Notes: generated by a model not told the origin, from the letters alone. DNA of 64,000 bases from Rosa chinensis (GCF_002994745.2 NC_037090.1:9855501-9919500), one strand, 5' to 3'; positions 33,271 through 44,646 are shown, counted from the stretch's first letter. Numbers and translations are program-made.

Positions 33271-33412
33271 CGTCTACTATTACCAATAGTAGAGAACGAC
33301 GTCGTTTAACCCAAATAACTGGGTTTTAAGCAACCTGTCTTCCTCGGATTGAGAGAAGAATAAAAAGAGAAAAAAGAGACAAAGTCTTTTTCGGATCTTT
33401 GCTCTGATACCA

Positions 33413-33606
33413 AGTCAAATAAGACAAGATATGGAGAATAAGTTTTCTGATATATTTTACACCCATTCTGTGGTGTATATATATAGGTTACAATCGTACT
33501 ACAACGTACTACAACTCGTACTACACAACATATACAAGGTAAGTAGTTACAACAATATATTCCCTTGTAGTCAATTCCTAATAGGGAACGATGACTCACA
33601 CTAACA
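33413..33606 (-). repeat. 5' LTR of copia D
   Basis: 194-bp repeat adjacent to the tRNA-Met primer site and followed by the GCCTA duplication. Confidence 0.95.
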
Positions 33607-33771
33607 GCCTAAGCATGTGAATCGGGTTCATGGCGAACTAGGGGACTGATTGTGCTATTGTTGGCAGTGCCATTGTGAAGGTATTAGGTGAAGCTAGATC
33701 TCCATTGCAAGGGTCTAGAGAACTTGAAACTTTCACCAAGTCTTTGTACTGCCTGCCTTGATGAATTGTAG

Positions 33772-34150
33772 TTTAGGAGATCAAATTAGTTACCGATCTA
33801 GATCAACTCCCATGTATGTAACACATGGAGTTACTGAAAGCAAACTGTAGCCCGGCCCTAACCTTTCATTTTCAGTTCGATGTTAGGTTAGTAGCTGGGT
33901 ACGTAGTATGTTGTTTTCAAGACCGGAACCTATGAACCTATCTACATGTCATGTCTCATATCAAGCACTTCATGTCTGGTACGTTAGGCAACCATTACAT
34001 TTATTTCACGTTTATATTGTCAAGAAAAATAGTGGTTGACGTTAAATTTCTCAACAGAGCTAATAATTCATGTTTTACTTTTCAAATTGCTAAGAATGTG
34101 TATATATATCATATCATATCACCCACTAGCTAAACAAATTAATTTTTTCA
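33772..34150 (+). other. Spacer between TSA fragment and TSA gene 1
   Basis: About 380 bp without a coding frame. It contains the likely promoter of the downstream TSA gene. A TATATATATC stretch near 34100, about 50 bp before the ATG, is the only promoter-like element I see. Confidence 0.5.
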
Positions 34151-35122
34151 ATGGCTATTCCTAGTTATCTTAAACTTACTGCTCCCGGCTTTATACATAC
34201 AAAGAAACCCCAAAACCCATTTCAACAACAGCTTCATTCTCCATCTCAAACATCATTAACCTTATCAATCAAAAGAGTTCTTAGGCCAAATCCAATGGCT
34301 GCTCTCACCCACCCTTGTGCCCCTAGCATAAGCATCTCACAAACTTTCACAAAATTGAAGTCACAAGGGAAAGTGGCTTTCATCCCCTACATCACCGCCG
34401 GCGATCCAGATCTCTCAACAACCGGGGCGGCATTGAAGGTGCTCGATTCTTGTGGATCAGACGTAATCGAACTAGGCCTTCCCTACTCCGATCCGTTACT
34501 AGACGGTCCTGTCATATGTGCTTCAGCCACCCGTTCCTTGGCTAGAGGGACAAACTTCAACAAAGTCATCTCAATGTTGAAGGAAGTTGTTCCACAACTG
34601 TCTTGCCCCATTGTTCTTTTTTCATACTATAACCCTATCATCAATCTTGGCATCAAAAACTATATGTTCACCATTAGTCAAGCAGGTGTACGTGGGCTTG
34701 TGGTTCCGGATGTTCCTTTTGAAGAGACACAAATCTTAAGGAAGGAAGCTGCGAAAAATAACATCGAGTTGGTGCTACTGACCACTCCAGCTACTACAAC
34801 AGACCGAATGAAAGACATCGTCAAAGCTTCTGAGGGATTTGTGTACCTAGTGAGCACGGTGGGGGTCACCGGAGCTCGTGCTCGTGTGAACGAACAAGTT
34901 CCGAGTCTTTTGAGGGAGATTAAGGATGCCACCAGCAAGGCAGTGGCGGTTGGGTTTGGGCTGTCTAAGCCTGAACATGTGAAACAGGTGGCTGAGTGGG
35001 GGGCTGATGGCGTTATTGTTGGTAGTGCCATTGTGAAGGTTCTAGGTGAAGCTAGATCTCCTCTTGAAGGGTTGAGAGAGCTTGAAACTTTCACCAAGTC
35101 TTTCAAGTCTGCTCTCCATTGA
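34151..35122 (+). CDS. Tryptophan synthase alpha chain / indole-glycerol-phosphate lyase, intronless
   Basis: The 323-residue product cleaves indole-3-glycerol phosphate to indole and glyceraldehyde-3-phosphate, as part of Trp synthesis with the beta subunit or as a free-indole lyase. The first roughly 55 residues are Ser/Thr/Pro-rich without acidic residues, as in a chloroplast transit peptide. The TIM barrel follows: [11 protein letters not shown], the catalytic Glu in [11 protein letters not shown], the catalytic Asp in [18 protein letters not shown], the flexible loop [19 protein letters not shown] and the phosphate-binding [13 protein letters not shown]. All expected catalytic positions are present; the residue after DGPVI is Cys where the family often has Gln. 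There are no introns, although the plant genes I know of are multi-exon, so a retroposed ancestor is likely. Whether it serves Trp synthesis or specialised indole production cannot be told from sequence. Confidence 0.93.
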   Translation: MAIPSYLKLTAPGFIHTKKPQNPFQQQLHSPSQTSLTLSIKRVLRPNPMAALTHPCAPSISISQTFTKLKSQGKVAFIPYITAGDPDLSTTGAALKVLDSCGSDVIELGLPYSDPLLDGPVICASATRSLARGTNFNKVISMLKEVVPQLSCPIVLFSYYNPIINLGIKNYMFTISQAGVRGLVVPDVPFEETQILRKEAAKNNIELVLLTTPATTTDRMKDIVKASEGFVYLVSTVGVTGARARVNEQVPSLLREIKDATSKAVAVGFGLSKPEHVKQVAEWGADGVIVGSAIVKVLGEARSPLEGLRELETFTKSFKSALH

Positions 35123-36300
35123 TGATGCATGTATATGTAGTTTAATTACGACAGAAAGTTTTCTACTAAGATTACTACATGCAGCTACAGTCATGATGTA
35201 CGTACTTGAATAGAATGATGAAAATTATATATCATAATATTTTAATTTAATGTGAGTGATTATATAATTACTCATCATTTTTCTAAAATTGAAAGGGTAA
35301 TGGTACGAGTCATATTTCTAATAAGTTTCTTTCAAAATAGTTATGTCTTTTAACAGATAAGTGGATAGATATATTATGTCACTTCAGTTTCTTTATAAAC
35401 TCATGATTATATATTGGGTGTGTCTATTCAGACCTTCAAATTTGCTATTTAGACTTGCTTTCACATTTTTTGCCATCAAATTTTCATCTTTACCCCTTTT
35501 CTGTCTTTCTTACTCTCTTCCTTTTCCCTAAGGCATGAAGTTCCAATCTCACCAAGACCTTTTATGTAATGTCGTGGTGGATTGTTTGATGTTTGCTGCA
35601 TTCATGAATATGATATCGATGTGATAATTATCTTATGAGTAAGCAATGATTTCAACAATACCATATGATCATCTGATTGTCTTGATTAAATTATTATACC
35701 TGTGTTGATTTTAACAATTAAGACTCCCACTAAAGACTTGTTAAAATTTTCTGCAGGTAAAATTGGTGTTTTCTTTTATTCTACAGCTGAAAACATTAGG
35801 AACCAATTATCGGTTCTGGATTATGAGGGTTTCTACGGTGAATTTTGCATACAGCAAACCATCGCTGAGATTTTCACTGATCATTGAGTTACAGAACTGA
35901 GAGTTTGTGTATTTTGCTTTAGAACATGACTGTGTCTCCCACAGGAGGATAAACTTTATTACATGTTAAAGGATAAAATGCAGTACATTACAGTAACATT
36001 GAGTATATATTCAGTTTTGTTTGTTCTTTTCTTGCCACACAAGTACTGACTGAACATACAACATTGCTTGGTTTTACTGGTTTTGTAATTTAGAACTTAA
36101 TAATTGTCATGTCTTTTCACAACAGGGAAGCTTGATAATGAATAAAGGAATTTTGGGGCTTGATTGATTCTGTGTTTTACAACTATGCTATTTTGAATTG
36201 CCTTTCCACTACTTTGTGGTTTTGCGTTTCGTGTATTTTCTATGTTCTTCATCTTTATTTCATAAGACTCCATAAAATTTAATAAGAAAGAAAGACTTAG
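35123..36300 (+). other. 3' flank of TSA 1 and left border of copia E
   Basis: 35123 to about 35330 matches the 3' flank of the deleted TSA copy (42876-43032), so the duplication included about 200 bp of downstream sequence. From about 35415 there is a TCTATTCAGACCTTCAAATT-like segment resembling the ends of the 47.7-kb hAT-type element. The rest has no coding frame. By position it should include the left boundary of copia E, but no LTR is present. Confidence 0.5.
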
Positions 36301-36324
36301 ACTTTTCTTTTCTTATTCTCAGCT

Positions 36325-39300
36325 TACAACTCAGGATTAAGCCTAGCTACCATCGAGCCTCTGAATGGAACAAACTATAAGAAGTGGAGATCGGACATAG
36401 AGATCTACCTAGGGCTGACTGGGATTGACTTTTGCCTTACTGATGCTGCACCAGTGCTTACTAATGAAAGCAGTGATTTGGATAGAGTTAAGTTTAATGA
36501 ATGGGCGAGAGCAAATAGAATGTCATTGCTGATCATGAAGAGGTTGATGACTGATATCGTCAAGGGTAGCATAGCTGACCAACCAACTGCAAGGGAGTTC
36601 CTGGACTCCATTGCTGAGAAATTTACTCAAAATGCCAAAGCTGAAACTGCTGTTTTTCTTGACTCCCTGACCACCATGAAATACAATGGCACTATAGGAA
36701 TGAGAGAGCATATTAAGAAGTTGATTGACACCACCTCAAAGCTCAAAGACCTGGACATGCCTTTAGATGACCAGTTCATTGTGCATCAGGCCCTGAACTC
36801 ATTGCCCTCTCAGTTTAACCAGCTGAAAACCACTTACAATGCTCAAAAGGATAAGTGGAACCTGAACGAGCTTATTGCAGTCTGTGTTCAAGAAGAAGAC
36901 AGGATGAAGAGGGATACGGCTGTAACTGTGAACCTAGTGAACAAGCCTCAGTGGCAGAAGTATAAGGGAAAGGGAAAAGCTGTCAGTGTGAATGATCCTA
37001 GGAAACCATCAACTTCTGGAGTGAAAAGGCCATTTGTTCACCCAAAAACCAAGAGGACCAGTAGCACCAAATGTTTCTTTTGTAAGAAAGAGGGTCATCT
37101 GAAGAGGGAGTGCCATTCTTTCAAGAAATGGATGGCAAAGAAAGGTAAAATCTTACTTCCGATAGAAATAAACCTAGTAGATGTTACTCCTGATTCTTAT
37201 TGGCTGGATTCAGGCTCACCAATTCATGTTGTTAACTCAATGCAGGGTTTTCTAAGGAAGAGAATCCCAAAAAGGAGTGAGGACAACGTCTGCGCAGGGA
37301 ATGGCATGAAGGTGGCTGTCAGAGCTATAGGCATGCTCAGATTAGTCTTAGATAGTGGTAGTTTTCTAGATTTAGAAGAAGTTTATTACATTCCTTCAAT
37401 TCGAAGGAACTTAGTTTCTTTTTCCCTTCTTGTAAAAGCTGGTTACATCTTTACTGCTGATTTGGCTAGTGGAATAAAAATCCTTCGTGCTTCTGCTTAT
37501 ATTGGTTCTGTTTCTATGGTGAATGATTATTGGAAAGTAAACTGCACCTATCCAAAGGAATTATTACTGATGGAAGATTCACAAAAATTGACTGGAAATA
37601 AGAGAAAATTTAATGAGAAATCTGCCTTTTCATGGCATAGAAGGTTGGGACACCTTTCAAAAGAGAGACTGCAACTACTTGTTCAAGATAACGTTTTGCC
37701 TGAACTGGATTTCAGTGATTTAGAAACCTGTATTGAGTGTATCAAAGGAAAAATGACAAACAGTAGGAAGAAGGGAGCTACTAGAAGTACAGAGTTGCTT
37801 GAGTTAATTCACACTGACATTTGTGGACCTTTTTCACATCATACAATATGTGAAAATAGGTATTTCATCACATTCATCGATGACCATTCTAGATTCCGCT
37901 ATGTCTACTTATTATCAGAAAAGTCTCAAACTTTGGAAAAATTCAAAATCTTCAGATCAGAAGTAGAAAAACAACTAGAAAAGCAGATTAAAGTGGTTAG
38001 ATCAGATAGATGGGGAGAATATTATGGAAGGTACACAGAGGCTGGTCAAAACAAGGGTGTTTTTGCCTTATATTTGCAAGAGAATGGAATTGTGGCCCAA
38101 TATACCACACCAGGGACTCCGGAACATAATGGAGTTGCAGAGAGGAAGAATAGAACACTCTTGAATATGATTAGAAGCATGATGTGTACTTCTGGACTTC
38201 CAAGAATTTTATGGGGAGAAGCATTAAAAACAGCTAACTATCTTACCAACAGAACCCCTACTAAATCTGTGTCAAAAACTCCTTTTGAGCATTGGAACAA
38301 ACGAAAGCCTAGCCTAAATCACACCCATGTGTGGGGTTGCAAAGCGGAAGCCAGGCTTTACAATCCACAAGAGTCAAAACTGGACTCGGAGACTGTGAGT
38401 GCCTACTTTATAGGCTATTCTGAAAAGTCCAAATGTTTTAAATTCTACTGCCCAGCTCACACTACTAAGATCATTGAGACTTCTAAGGCATTTTTTGTAG
38501 AAGAAATGTGTTACTCCCATGACGTTGAAGATTTGGAGCTGGAATTTGAAGAATTACCTGAAGAAAATGTCATAGAAATAGAAAAGAATTTTTCTATGCC
38601 ACTTGAGCCTTTACAATTCTCAAATCAATTGGGAATTGAGATCATACCAGAACCAGCGATAGTTGAGTATCAAAATGAACTAGAACCAGCCATAGTAGAG
38701 CACCAAAATGAACCTGAACCAGCCATACCTAAACCAGAAAATATTGCACAGAATCAAGTAAACTTAGAAGCACCTGCACAACAGTTGAGAAGATCACAGA
38801 GAGAGAGAAAGTCTGCGATTCCAACAGATTATATAGTGTACTTGCAAGAAGTAGAAGAAGATACTGGTGATGACAATGATCCCTTGACTTATAAGCAGGC
38901 AATGGAGAGTGAGCATGCTGACAAATGGTTTGAAGCAATGATGGCTAAACTGGAGTCTATGAGAACTAATAAAGTCTGGAATCTTGTCGAACCAAAAGGG
39001 AACCACAAAGCTATAGGGTGCAAATGGGTTTTCAAAACCAAATGTTGTTCAGATGGGAGTGTGGAAAGATATAAGGCTAGACTAGTGGCAAAGGGGTATA
39101 CACAACAGGAAGGAGTTGATTTTACTGAAACCTTCTCTCCTGTGTCTACTAAGGATGCATTTAGAATCATAATGGCTCTGGTAGCTTATTATGACATGGA
39201 TTTACATCAAATGGATGTAAAAACAGCTTTTCTGAATGGAGAATTGGAGGAGGAAATTTATATGAAGCAGCCTGAAGGCTTTATTGAACTAGGAACAGAA

Positions 39301-40456
39301 AACTTAGTCTGCAGATTAAGCAAGTCTATTTATGGTCTAAAGCAAGCATCGAGGCAATGGTATTTGAAATTTGATGCAATTGTGAGTTCGTATGGTTTTA
39401 CGGAGAACATTGTGGATGAGTGTGTGTACATGAAGAGAAAGGGAGGAAGCTTTATTTTTCTGATACTTTATGTAGATGACATATTGTTGGCGAGTAGTGA
39501 TATAAATCTGCTGAATGAAACCAAAGCCTTCTTGTCAAAACACTTTGATAGGAAGGACCTTGGTGAAGCTTCTTTTGTTCTTGGGATAGAGATTAAGAGA
39601 GATCGGACCAGAAAACTGCTGGGACTTTCACAACAGAGCTACATCAGCAAGGTTTTAAAGAGATTTGAGATGCAACAATGCTCAGTTGGTGATGCTCCTA
39701 TATCTAAGGGAGACAAACTGAATAAAGATCAATGTCCTAGCAGTAAGTTGGAAAGAGAAGAGATGAAGAACAAACCCTATGCAAGGCTTATAGGAAGCCT
39801 AATGTACGCAAGTGTGCACAAGACCAGATTTTGCCTATGCAGTGGGGTTACTAGCAAGGTTTAAATCAAACCCAGGGCACAAGCACTGGGTTGCTGGCAA
39901 GAAAGTACTTAGGTACTTGCAGCGAACCAAAAGTCATATGCTAGTCTACAGAAGAGTCAATCAGTTGGAAGTTGTAGGCTACACTGACTCATATTTTGCT
40001 GGAAGCTATCCATATTCTGGAAAGTCCACTTCCGGATACGTTTACATGCTAGCTGGAGGAGCTATTGCTTGGAGGAGTGTGAAGCAATCTCTCACTGCCA
40101 CATCCACAATGCAAGCAGAGTGCCTTGCAATTTATGAGGGAGTGTGTGAAGGTTTATGGCTGAAGAATTTTTTGTTGCAAACAGACATGGTTGATTCTAT
40201 TGTTGAGAGACCCTCAAGGATTTTTTGCGACAACACTGCTACAGTTTTCTTCACCAAAAACAACAAAAGATCCTCTAATTCGAAGCATATAGATTTGAAG
40301 TTTTATAGTGTTAGAGAGAGGGTTAAGCATGGTGAAATTGAAATAGCTAACATAGATACTCATTCACAATTAGCTAATCCTTTCACCAAGGCCCTTTCAG
40401 TTGTGGTTTTCCAGAAACACACTGAAGCTATAGGAGTTCATAGTTTTGATTGCTGA
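36325..40456 (+). pseudogene. Copia E gag-pol, intron-dependent start and frameshift
   Basis: The frame begins at a splice-acceptor-like AG just before 36325. Gag sequence (SLATIEPLNGTNYKKWRSDI) lies upstream of any in-frame ATG, and an in-frame TAG sits just further upstream, so an upstream exon must supply the start. Domains: gag, zinc knuckle CFFCKKEGHLKREC, protease WLDSGSPIHV, integrase (FIDDHSRFRYVY, RSDRWGEYYG, NGVAERKN), RT (QMDVKTAFLNGEL, LYVDDILLASSD) and RNase H. Damage: the integrase motif has Trp where Gly is usual (RSDRWGEY), RNase H reads YTDSYFAGS with Tyr at an expected Asp, and a 2-base deletion near 39818 shifts the frame so that the last 214 codons (39812-40456) lie in another frame. 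Confidence 0.9.
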
Positions 40457-41042
40457 TTTCAGTGGGAGTTCTTTTGAAATTTTTGATTGTATTGCTTATT
40501 CAGTTTCAGAACAATTGCTTTTGTAATAAAATTCATTTCAATGAATTCATCATGATGTTAAGTTCCTTGTTGCAATTCTGATGTCCTTCACGTTAAAGCT
40601 TTAATTGTTTGAACTAGCAACTGTTACTTTATAAACATGCATGGTTGCTGATGTATGAAACATCTTTTGTTCATGTACAGGAAACACATTCAGCAGATTT
40701 TGCAATGAAATCTGTGTTTTCCAAGGGTTCAATGATTCATAGAACCATTAAGAGGACTACTTACACAGGGCATTAAATCAGATCCATACAGAGCTCAAGT
40801 AAGATTCAGTTATATCTAGTTGGTGATTCATGTGACAATTTGTAATGATATTGTAGTTCTGGAAGTCAATTGTTATGTTGATTAATTGTACTTCCTTAGC
40901 TCAGTATTATTGTATCTTGCTAACAGAATCTTGAAATAATCTCAGAGACTATACTATATCTCGTGCACACTTCAGATAGTTACTAAGCTTGATCTTGTTA
41001 ATATTCTTGCTATCTAAACTTGTGAAGGTCCAAGTGGGAGAA
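40457..41042 (+). other. 3' untranslated internal region of copia E
   Basis: Non-coding segment between the RNase H stop and the LTR. It contains several AATAAA-like motifs (for example about 40525) and ends in a purine-rich tract. Confidence 0.6.
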
Positions 41043-41443
41043 TGTAAATTAATAATGGACCTTATCCCAAGTTTATTACAGACATAGCAACTATTAACGT
41101 ATTTACAAGAAGTAACTGGTATACGTATAGGACTCTAATCTTGATGTTTTATCTATAATGATTCTGATAAGATAGAGCTATAGAAGATTATTCATGTTTA
41201 TCACATAAACAGTTAAGATATGTATATAGAGAAGAGTTTGAGTTGTAACACGGTTGTTCTTATGGGCAGAAGGTTGTGGACTCAATCCTCTATAAAAGCG
41301 TAGGTCCCTGCACTCTCACGTACACACTAGTTTTCCAGAATCTCGCCCCATAGAGAATACTAAATACTGAGTGAGCAGTGCAGAAGATCTTGCTTCTACA
41401 TTTCTGCATTTCATTGCTGAAGCTCCTGCTTCCAACATTTACA
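41043..41443 (+). repeat. LTR of copia E
   Basis: 401 bp with TGTAAA...TTTACA ends. It is preceded by a polypurine tract and has a TATAAAA box at 41291-41297. No second copy exists in the window. Confidence 0.82.
41291..41297 (+). promoter_or_regulatory. TATA box in copia E LTR
   Basis: TATAAAA followed by GCG, about 150 bp before the LTR end. This is the normal place for the U3/R transcription start, and it supports the call of 41043-41443 as an LTR. Confidence 0.6.
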
Positions 41444-41579
41444 ATGGCCTCAGGTTGGTAATATGATCATATGTAATGATCTTATACAATTCTAATTGTA
41501 TGTACGGTTGTATGTTCTTGATCAAATGTGTCTGTGTTATTTGTGTTCAACATGATGTTGCATTTATATCTGGTTTCAG

Positions 41580-42091
41580 CTTACATGAACATCATCCAAA
41601 GATGTCTTTTTGTTATGTTGCCTCTATCGATTTCCCTTTATCATCTACAGCCACTATCACCGTTGCCCTTCGGGGCGTTTACCCAGCTCTTCGGAGCGTT
41701 TACCTTTGATACACGAAGGAGTTCACCACGCAATTACTTATGGTATTTGCGGATTTCATCATCCCATGGTTCCTTGGTACTTTCTCAGTGGTTGCTTATC
41801 TCTGGCTGTTCGGTGACAATCAGAGGGATGCTTTTGGTACAGCTCGGCGGGAGCTTTAGGTCTCTATGGCATGTTTTGGTTGCTGGTTTCTTGGGTTTGT
41901 TTGTGTCCTTGTTCGATGCCTTTTCCGCATCGTGGATGTTGGATCTGGGTATGCTATTGTATTGGAGCTCCTGTGTTGTTTGTGTTCGTTTTTCTCAGTT
42001 TTATTTGGTTTAGTTTGGATGGGACTCTGCTGCCCTCTCTCTGTAATCTTGTTGGTTGTTTAATGAAGTTGTTTCCCTTGCCAAAAAAAAA
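41580..42091 (+). mobile_element. LINE-like (non-LTR) 3' fragment with A tail
   Basis: The sequence runs into a T/G-rich 3' end (TTGGTTGTTTAATGAAGTTG) and an 11-A tail at 42081-42091, the usual look of plant L1-type 3' ends. Immediately after it the TSA upstream paralogous sequence resumes (42092). No RT domain is present, so this would be a strongly 5'-truncated insertion. The 5' boundary is uncertain (between the copia E intron-like sequence and about 41600), and I could not read a clear target duplication. Confidence 0.45.
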
Positions 42092-42680
42092 AAGTCCTGT
42101 TATGAGCACATGCATCATGCGTGCACAATTTGTGTAAGAATGATAGTCATGCACGAACGTAAGTGTGGACAAATTGAAGTTATCGGATCGAAATATCGCC
42201 CAATTCCAGTCAAAATAAACATTAACCTATATCAGGTACAAAATTTTGACATAAGTAATTTGAATTTGAAATTAAAAAAACATTCACATGCTCTACAACA
42301 TAAAAGATTTCGTATTTACCTTGTGATATCACAAGAAGTATTCAATTGTCTTAAAATCTTAAAAAAGATGCTTTGCTGGAGCTGCAGTGATAATCCATGT
42401 GTCATATCTAGTTCGTATTTTCGTAATATAATGCAATCATTGCCTATTGTAGTAACATTTTCTTCACGTTTTTTTTTTTTTTGATGCGATACATTTTCTT
42501 CACGTTTATGTTGTTAAGAAAAGACAGTTTTTCACGTATAGATTTCCTGTCTGAGGTTTCATGTTTGACCATTAATTGTGGTCCACTTATGAAGAATGTG
42601 AATGTATGTATGGCTCATATTGCACCATTACACAAGTAGCTAGTAACATGTATACCAGAGAAGCATCCCAGCTATGCTCA
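42092..42680 (+). repeat. Duplicated TSA 5' flank, copy 1
   Basis: This matches 44480-44646 joined to 48834-49258, the 5' flank of TSA gene 2. Shared blocks include ATGCACGAACGTAA, CATGCTCTACAA, ACCTTGTGATATCACAAGA and CCAGAGAAGCATCCC. It is continuous here, whereas the other copy is split by the MULE-like element, so it records the empty insertion site (around 42262-42275). The TATATAAG box of the other copy is not conserved here. Confidence 0.85.
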
Positions 42681-42875
42681 ATGGCCGTTCCTACTTCTCT
42701 TAAACTTCCTACTACTTCAGGCTTTCTTCAACTGAATATAAAGAAACCTCAAAACCCAGTTCATCATCTTCCTTCTCCATCCCAAACAACATTAACCTTT
42801 CCAATCAAGAAACTATTTGAAGGGTTGAGAGAACTTGAAACTTTCACCAAGTCTTTCAAGTCTGCTCTCCATTGA
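42681..42875 (+). pseudogene. Internally deleted tryptophan synthase alpha
   Basis: A 64-codon frame from ATG 42681 to TGA 42875. Residues 1-46 match the transit-peptide region of TSA gene 2 (MAVPTSLKL, FPIKKL). The last 18 residues match the C-terminus ([17 protein letters not shown]). The entire TIM barrel with all catalytic residues, about 780 bp, is missing. The junction falls at a short TTGA-type similarity between the two ends, as expected for microhomology-mediated deletion, and happens to preserve the frame. It cannot be an enzyme. Confidence 0.9.
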
Positions 42876-44637
42876 TGATGTATATGTAGTTTAAGTAAGA
42901 GATAAAGTTTTCTACCAGGATTACTACATGCAGCTACTGTTATGTAATCGAATAAAGTGATATCATAATATTTTAAAATAATTAGTCACATTTTTCTATA
43001 ATTAAAAGGGTACGGGTCATATTTCTAATAAACAGTGGCGGATCTAGAAATCTTTCTCAGGTAAGGCAAGATTATTAATGGAATTCTTTACAATTGGTTT
43101 TCAAAGAAAATTTTCTTATATTTTATTTTAATTGGAGTTATAAACTCTTAAATATGTAGCAATTACATACATGAAATTTGGAGCACAAATAGATATCACT
43201 TACTAAAGCAAAATTATGAAAAACAAAAAGAAAAATTATCAAGAGGCGAAGAGAGAAGTATATTTTGTAGTTTATAAAAGTATAAATATTATGTTATCTT
43301 AAAAAGAAAAAAGTTTATAAAAAAAATATTTAAAGAAATAAGTCTCTTTAAAAATAGGTATATCTTTTTAGGAGATAAGATATAATGTGTCACTTTGATT
43401 CATGTATATAATCATATATCTCTAAGGACACATGTAAAATTTACAGTATTTACTCATGATTTAGAGTGTAAAAATCAAGAAAATAAACTAAAATTTACTC
43501 AAAAATAAATCATGTCGATGTAAAGAATTTTTCCGGTTTTTATTTACAAGTCTTCTTCTTATCCAGAAATTACGAAATAGTTCGCTAGAGTCCCCGACAA
43601 AGTCCCAGACTACTATATATTCATAGTCTGAACTCCCAACTTTGAACTTTCAACTCTCAACTTCTCACAGATAAAACGTGCATTAGTTCAAAGCCACTTG
43701 GTACAACCCCCCTGCATGTCCTTAATATTCGTGGTACACGCTTTACTGAAAGCAACGTACCGTAGGTCTCACGGTGTTTGTAGCCTCTAAATATTATTGG
43801 GCCGGCCAAGTTGTGTTCCTAGTTCCTGGTTTAAGCGGTCAGCAGTGGAGTTGGGAACAGGTCACTGCCACGTCAACTCCCTAGCTACAAATTTGGGCGT
43901 CAGTTTCAGATTATTGAGTACCAATTTGCTACGAGGAATCTCAGCCAGCATTAATTCATACCAGTATATTCTTAGAGGATTTCAATATCTACTCAAACGA
44001 TTATTTGTATGCTGTTCTTTTTTTCTTTTTCTTTTTCTCTTTATACAAATAATGTCACTAGAGTTGGATGATGAAACAATTATATATAAATACAAATGAT
44101 TTTTGTCTGTGTGAATGAGCCATGAGCTGTCAGTTATTTACCTAATTAATATTGAGAAAGTCATAGTTATGATTTCATTGCTATTAGTTAAAGTGATCGA
44201 ACTAGCCGGTCAAGTATCAAGAATTCACCAATAGCCAAGTCTTCTAGTCTCGGCAAAACTTCACGTCACATGCTTCATGTAATATGCAAACATGTAAACC
44301 TATTCCACAAAAAAAAAAAAAAAATGTAGGAGGATCACAGTCATCACACATCCAACAATACTTACTCCCCTAAATTTGTATTTAATTACTGACTTAGACA
44401 TGCATTGAAGGATTAATGGACAACAAACTACTCGATCCAATTGCTGTAGTGCTAGTTTAAAATCCAATCCTCCATCAAGTCCTGTCATAGGCATCATCCA
44501 TGACAATTTGTATAAAAATGATAGAGACATGCACGAACGTAATTAAATCTGTACAAATTGAAGTTATCAAATCAAAATATCGTCTAATTCTAATTAAAAT
44601 GGGCATTAACCTATCTCACCGACAAAAATAATTTGAA
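42876..44637 (+). other. Spacer with partial hAT MITE
   Basis: 42876 to about 43030 is duplicated TSA 3' flank (compare 35123-35330). At 43033 the terminus CAGTGGCGGATCTAG begins a copy of the hAT MITE family seen at 50771-50981 (next bases also match: AGGTAAGGCAA). I could not find its other end. The rest is AT-rich with no supported gene. From about 44480 the second copy of the TSA 5' flank begins. Confidence 0.55.
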
Positions 44638-44646
44638 TTTTGAAAA

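Larger units (their letters stand above)
28044..33606 (-). mobile_element. Ty1-copia LTR retrotransposon D, full length
   Basis: The 194-bp LTRs (28044-28237 and 33413-33606) differ at one position. On the minus strand they begin TGTTAGTG and end TTTGACT. The exact target duplication GCCTA (28039-28043 and 33607-33611) confirms the TG...CT termini. The primer site TGGTATCAGAGC abuts the 5' LTR (about 33401-33412), and the polypurine tract is at 28238-28246. It is the same family as element C by gag-pol similarity, but with unrelated LTR sequence. It has inserted into a TSA pseudogene fragment. Very young by LTR identity. Confidence 0.96.
27952..33771 (+). pseudogene. Tryptophan synthase alpha 3' fragment split by copia D
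   Basis: Segments 27952-28043 and 33607-33771 together match the last quarter of the intact TSA genes, from the VNEQV..LLREIK region through [14 protein letters not shown] to the C-terminus. The two pieces are separated by the complete copia D insertion; the GCCTA target duplication is part of the TSA sequence (around the SKPEHV codons). The fragment also contains small indels and substitutions (altered GLSKPEHV and a lost WGADG stretch). No 5' part is present: MITE 2 lies about 40 bp upstream of where homology begins. It is a dead copy. Confidence 0.88.
36300..41443 (+). mobile_element. Ty1-copia element E, one LTR only, 5' border unclear
   Basis: A copia gag-pol runs from about 36325 to 40456, followed by a 3' untranslated region, a purine tract (AAGTGGGAGAA, about 41032-41042) and an LTR of 401 bp (41043-41443) with the perfect inverted ends TGTAAA...TTTACA. 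No second LTR copy or primer site is found upstream in this window, so the left end is truncated or rearranged. Directly after the LTR comes ATGGCCTCAG followed by GT, which fits as the missing first exon of this gag (see findings). It inserted between TSA gene 1 and the deleted TSA copy. Confidence 0.8.

Noticed and set aside
41528..42013. 161-codon hydrophobic frame as a membrane protein gene
   Set aside because: It covers a T/G-rich non-LTR tail ending in an A-tract; composition explains the Phe/Leu/Val content.
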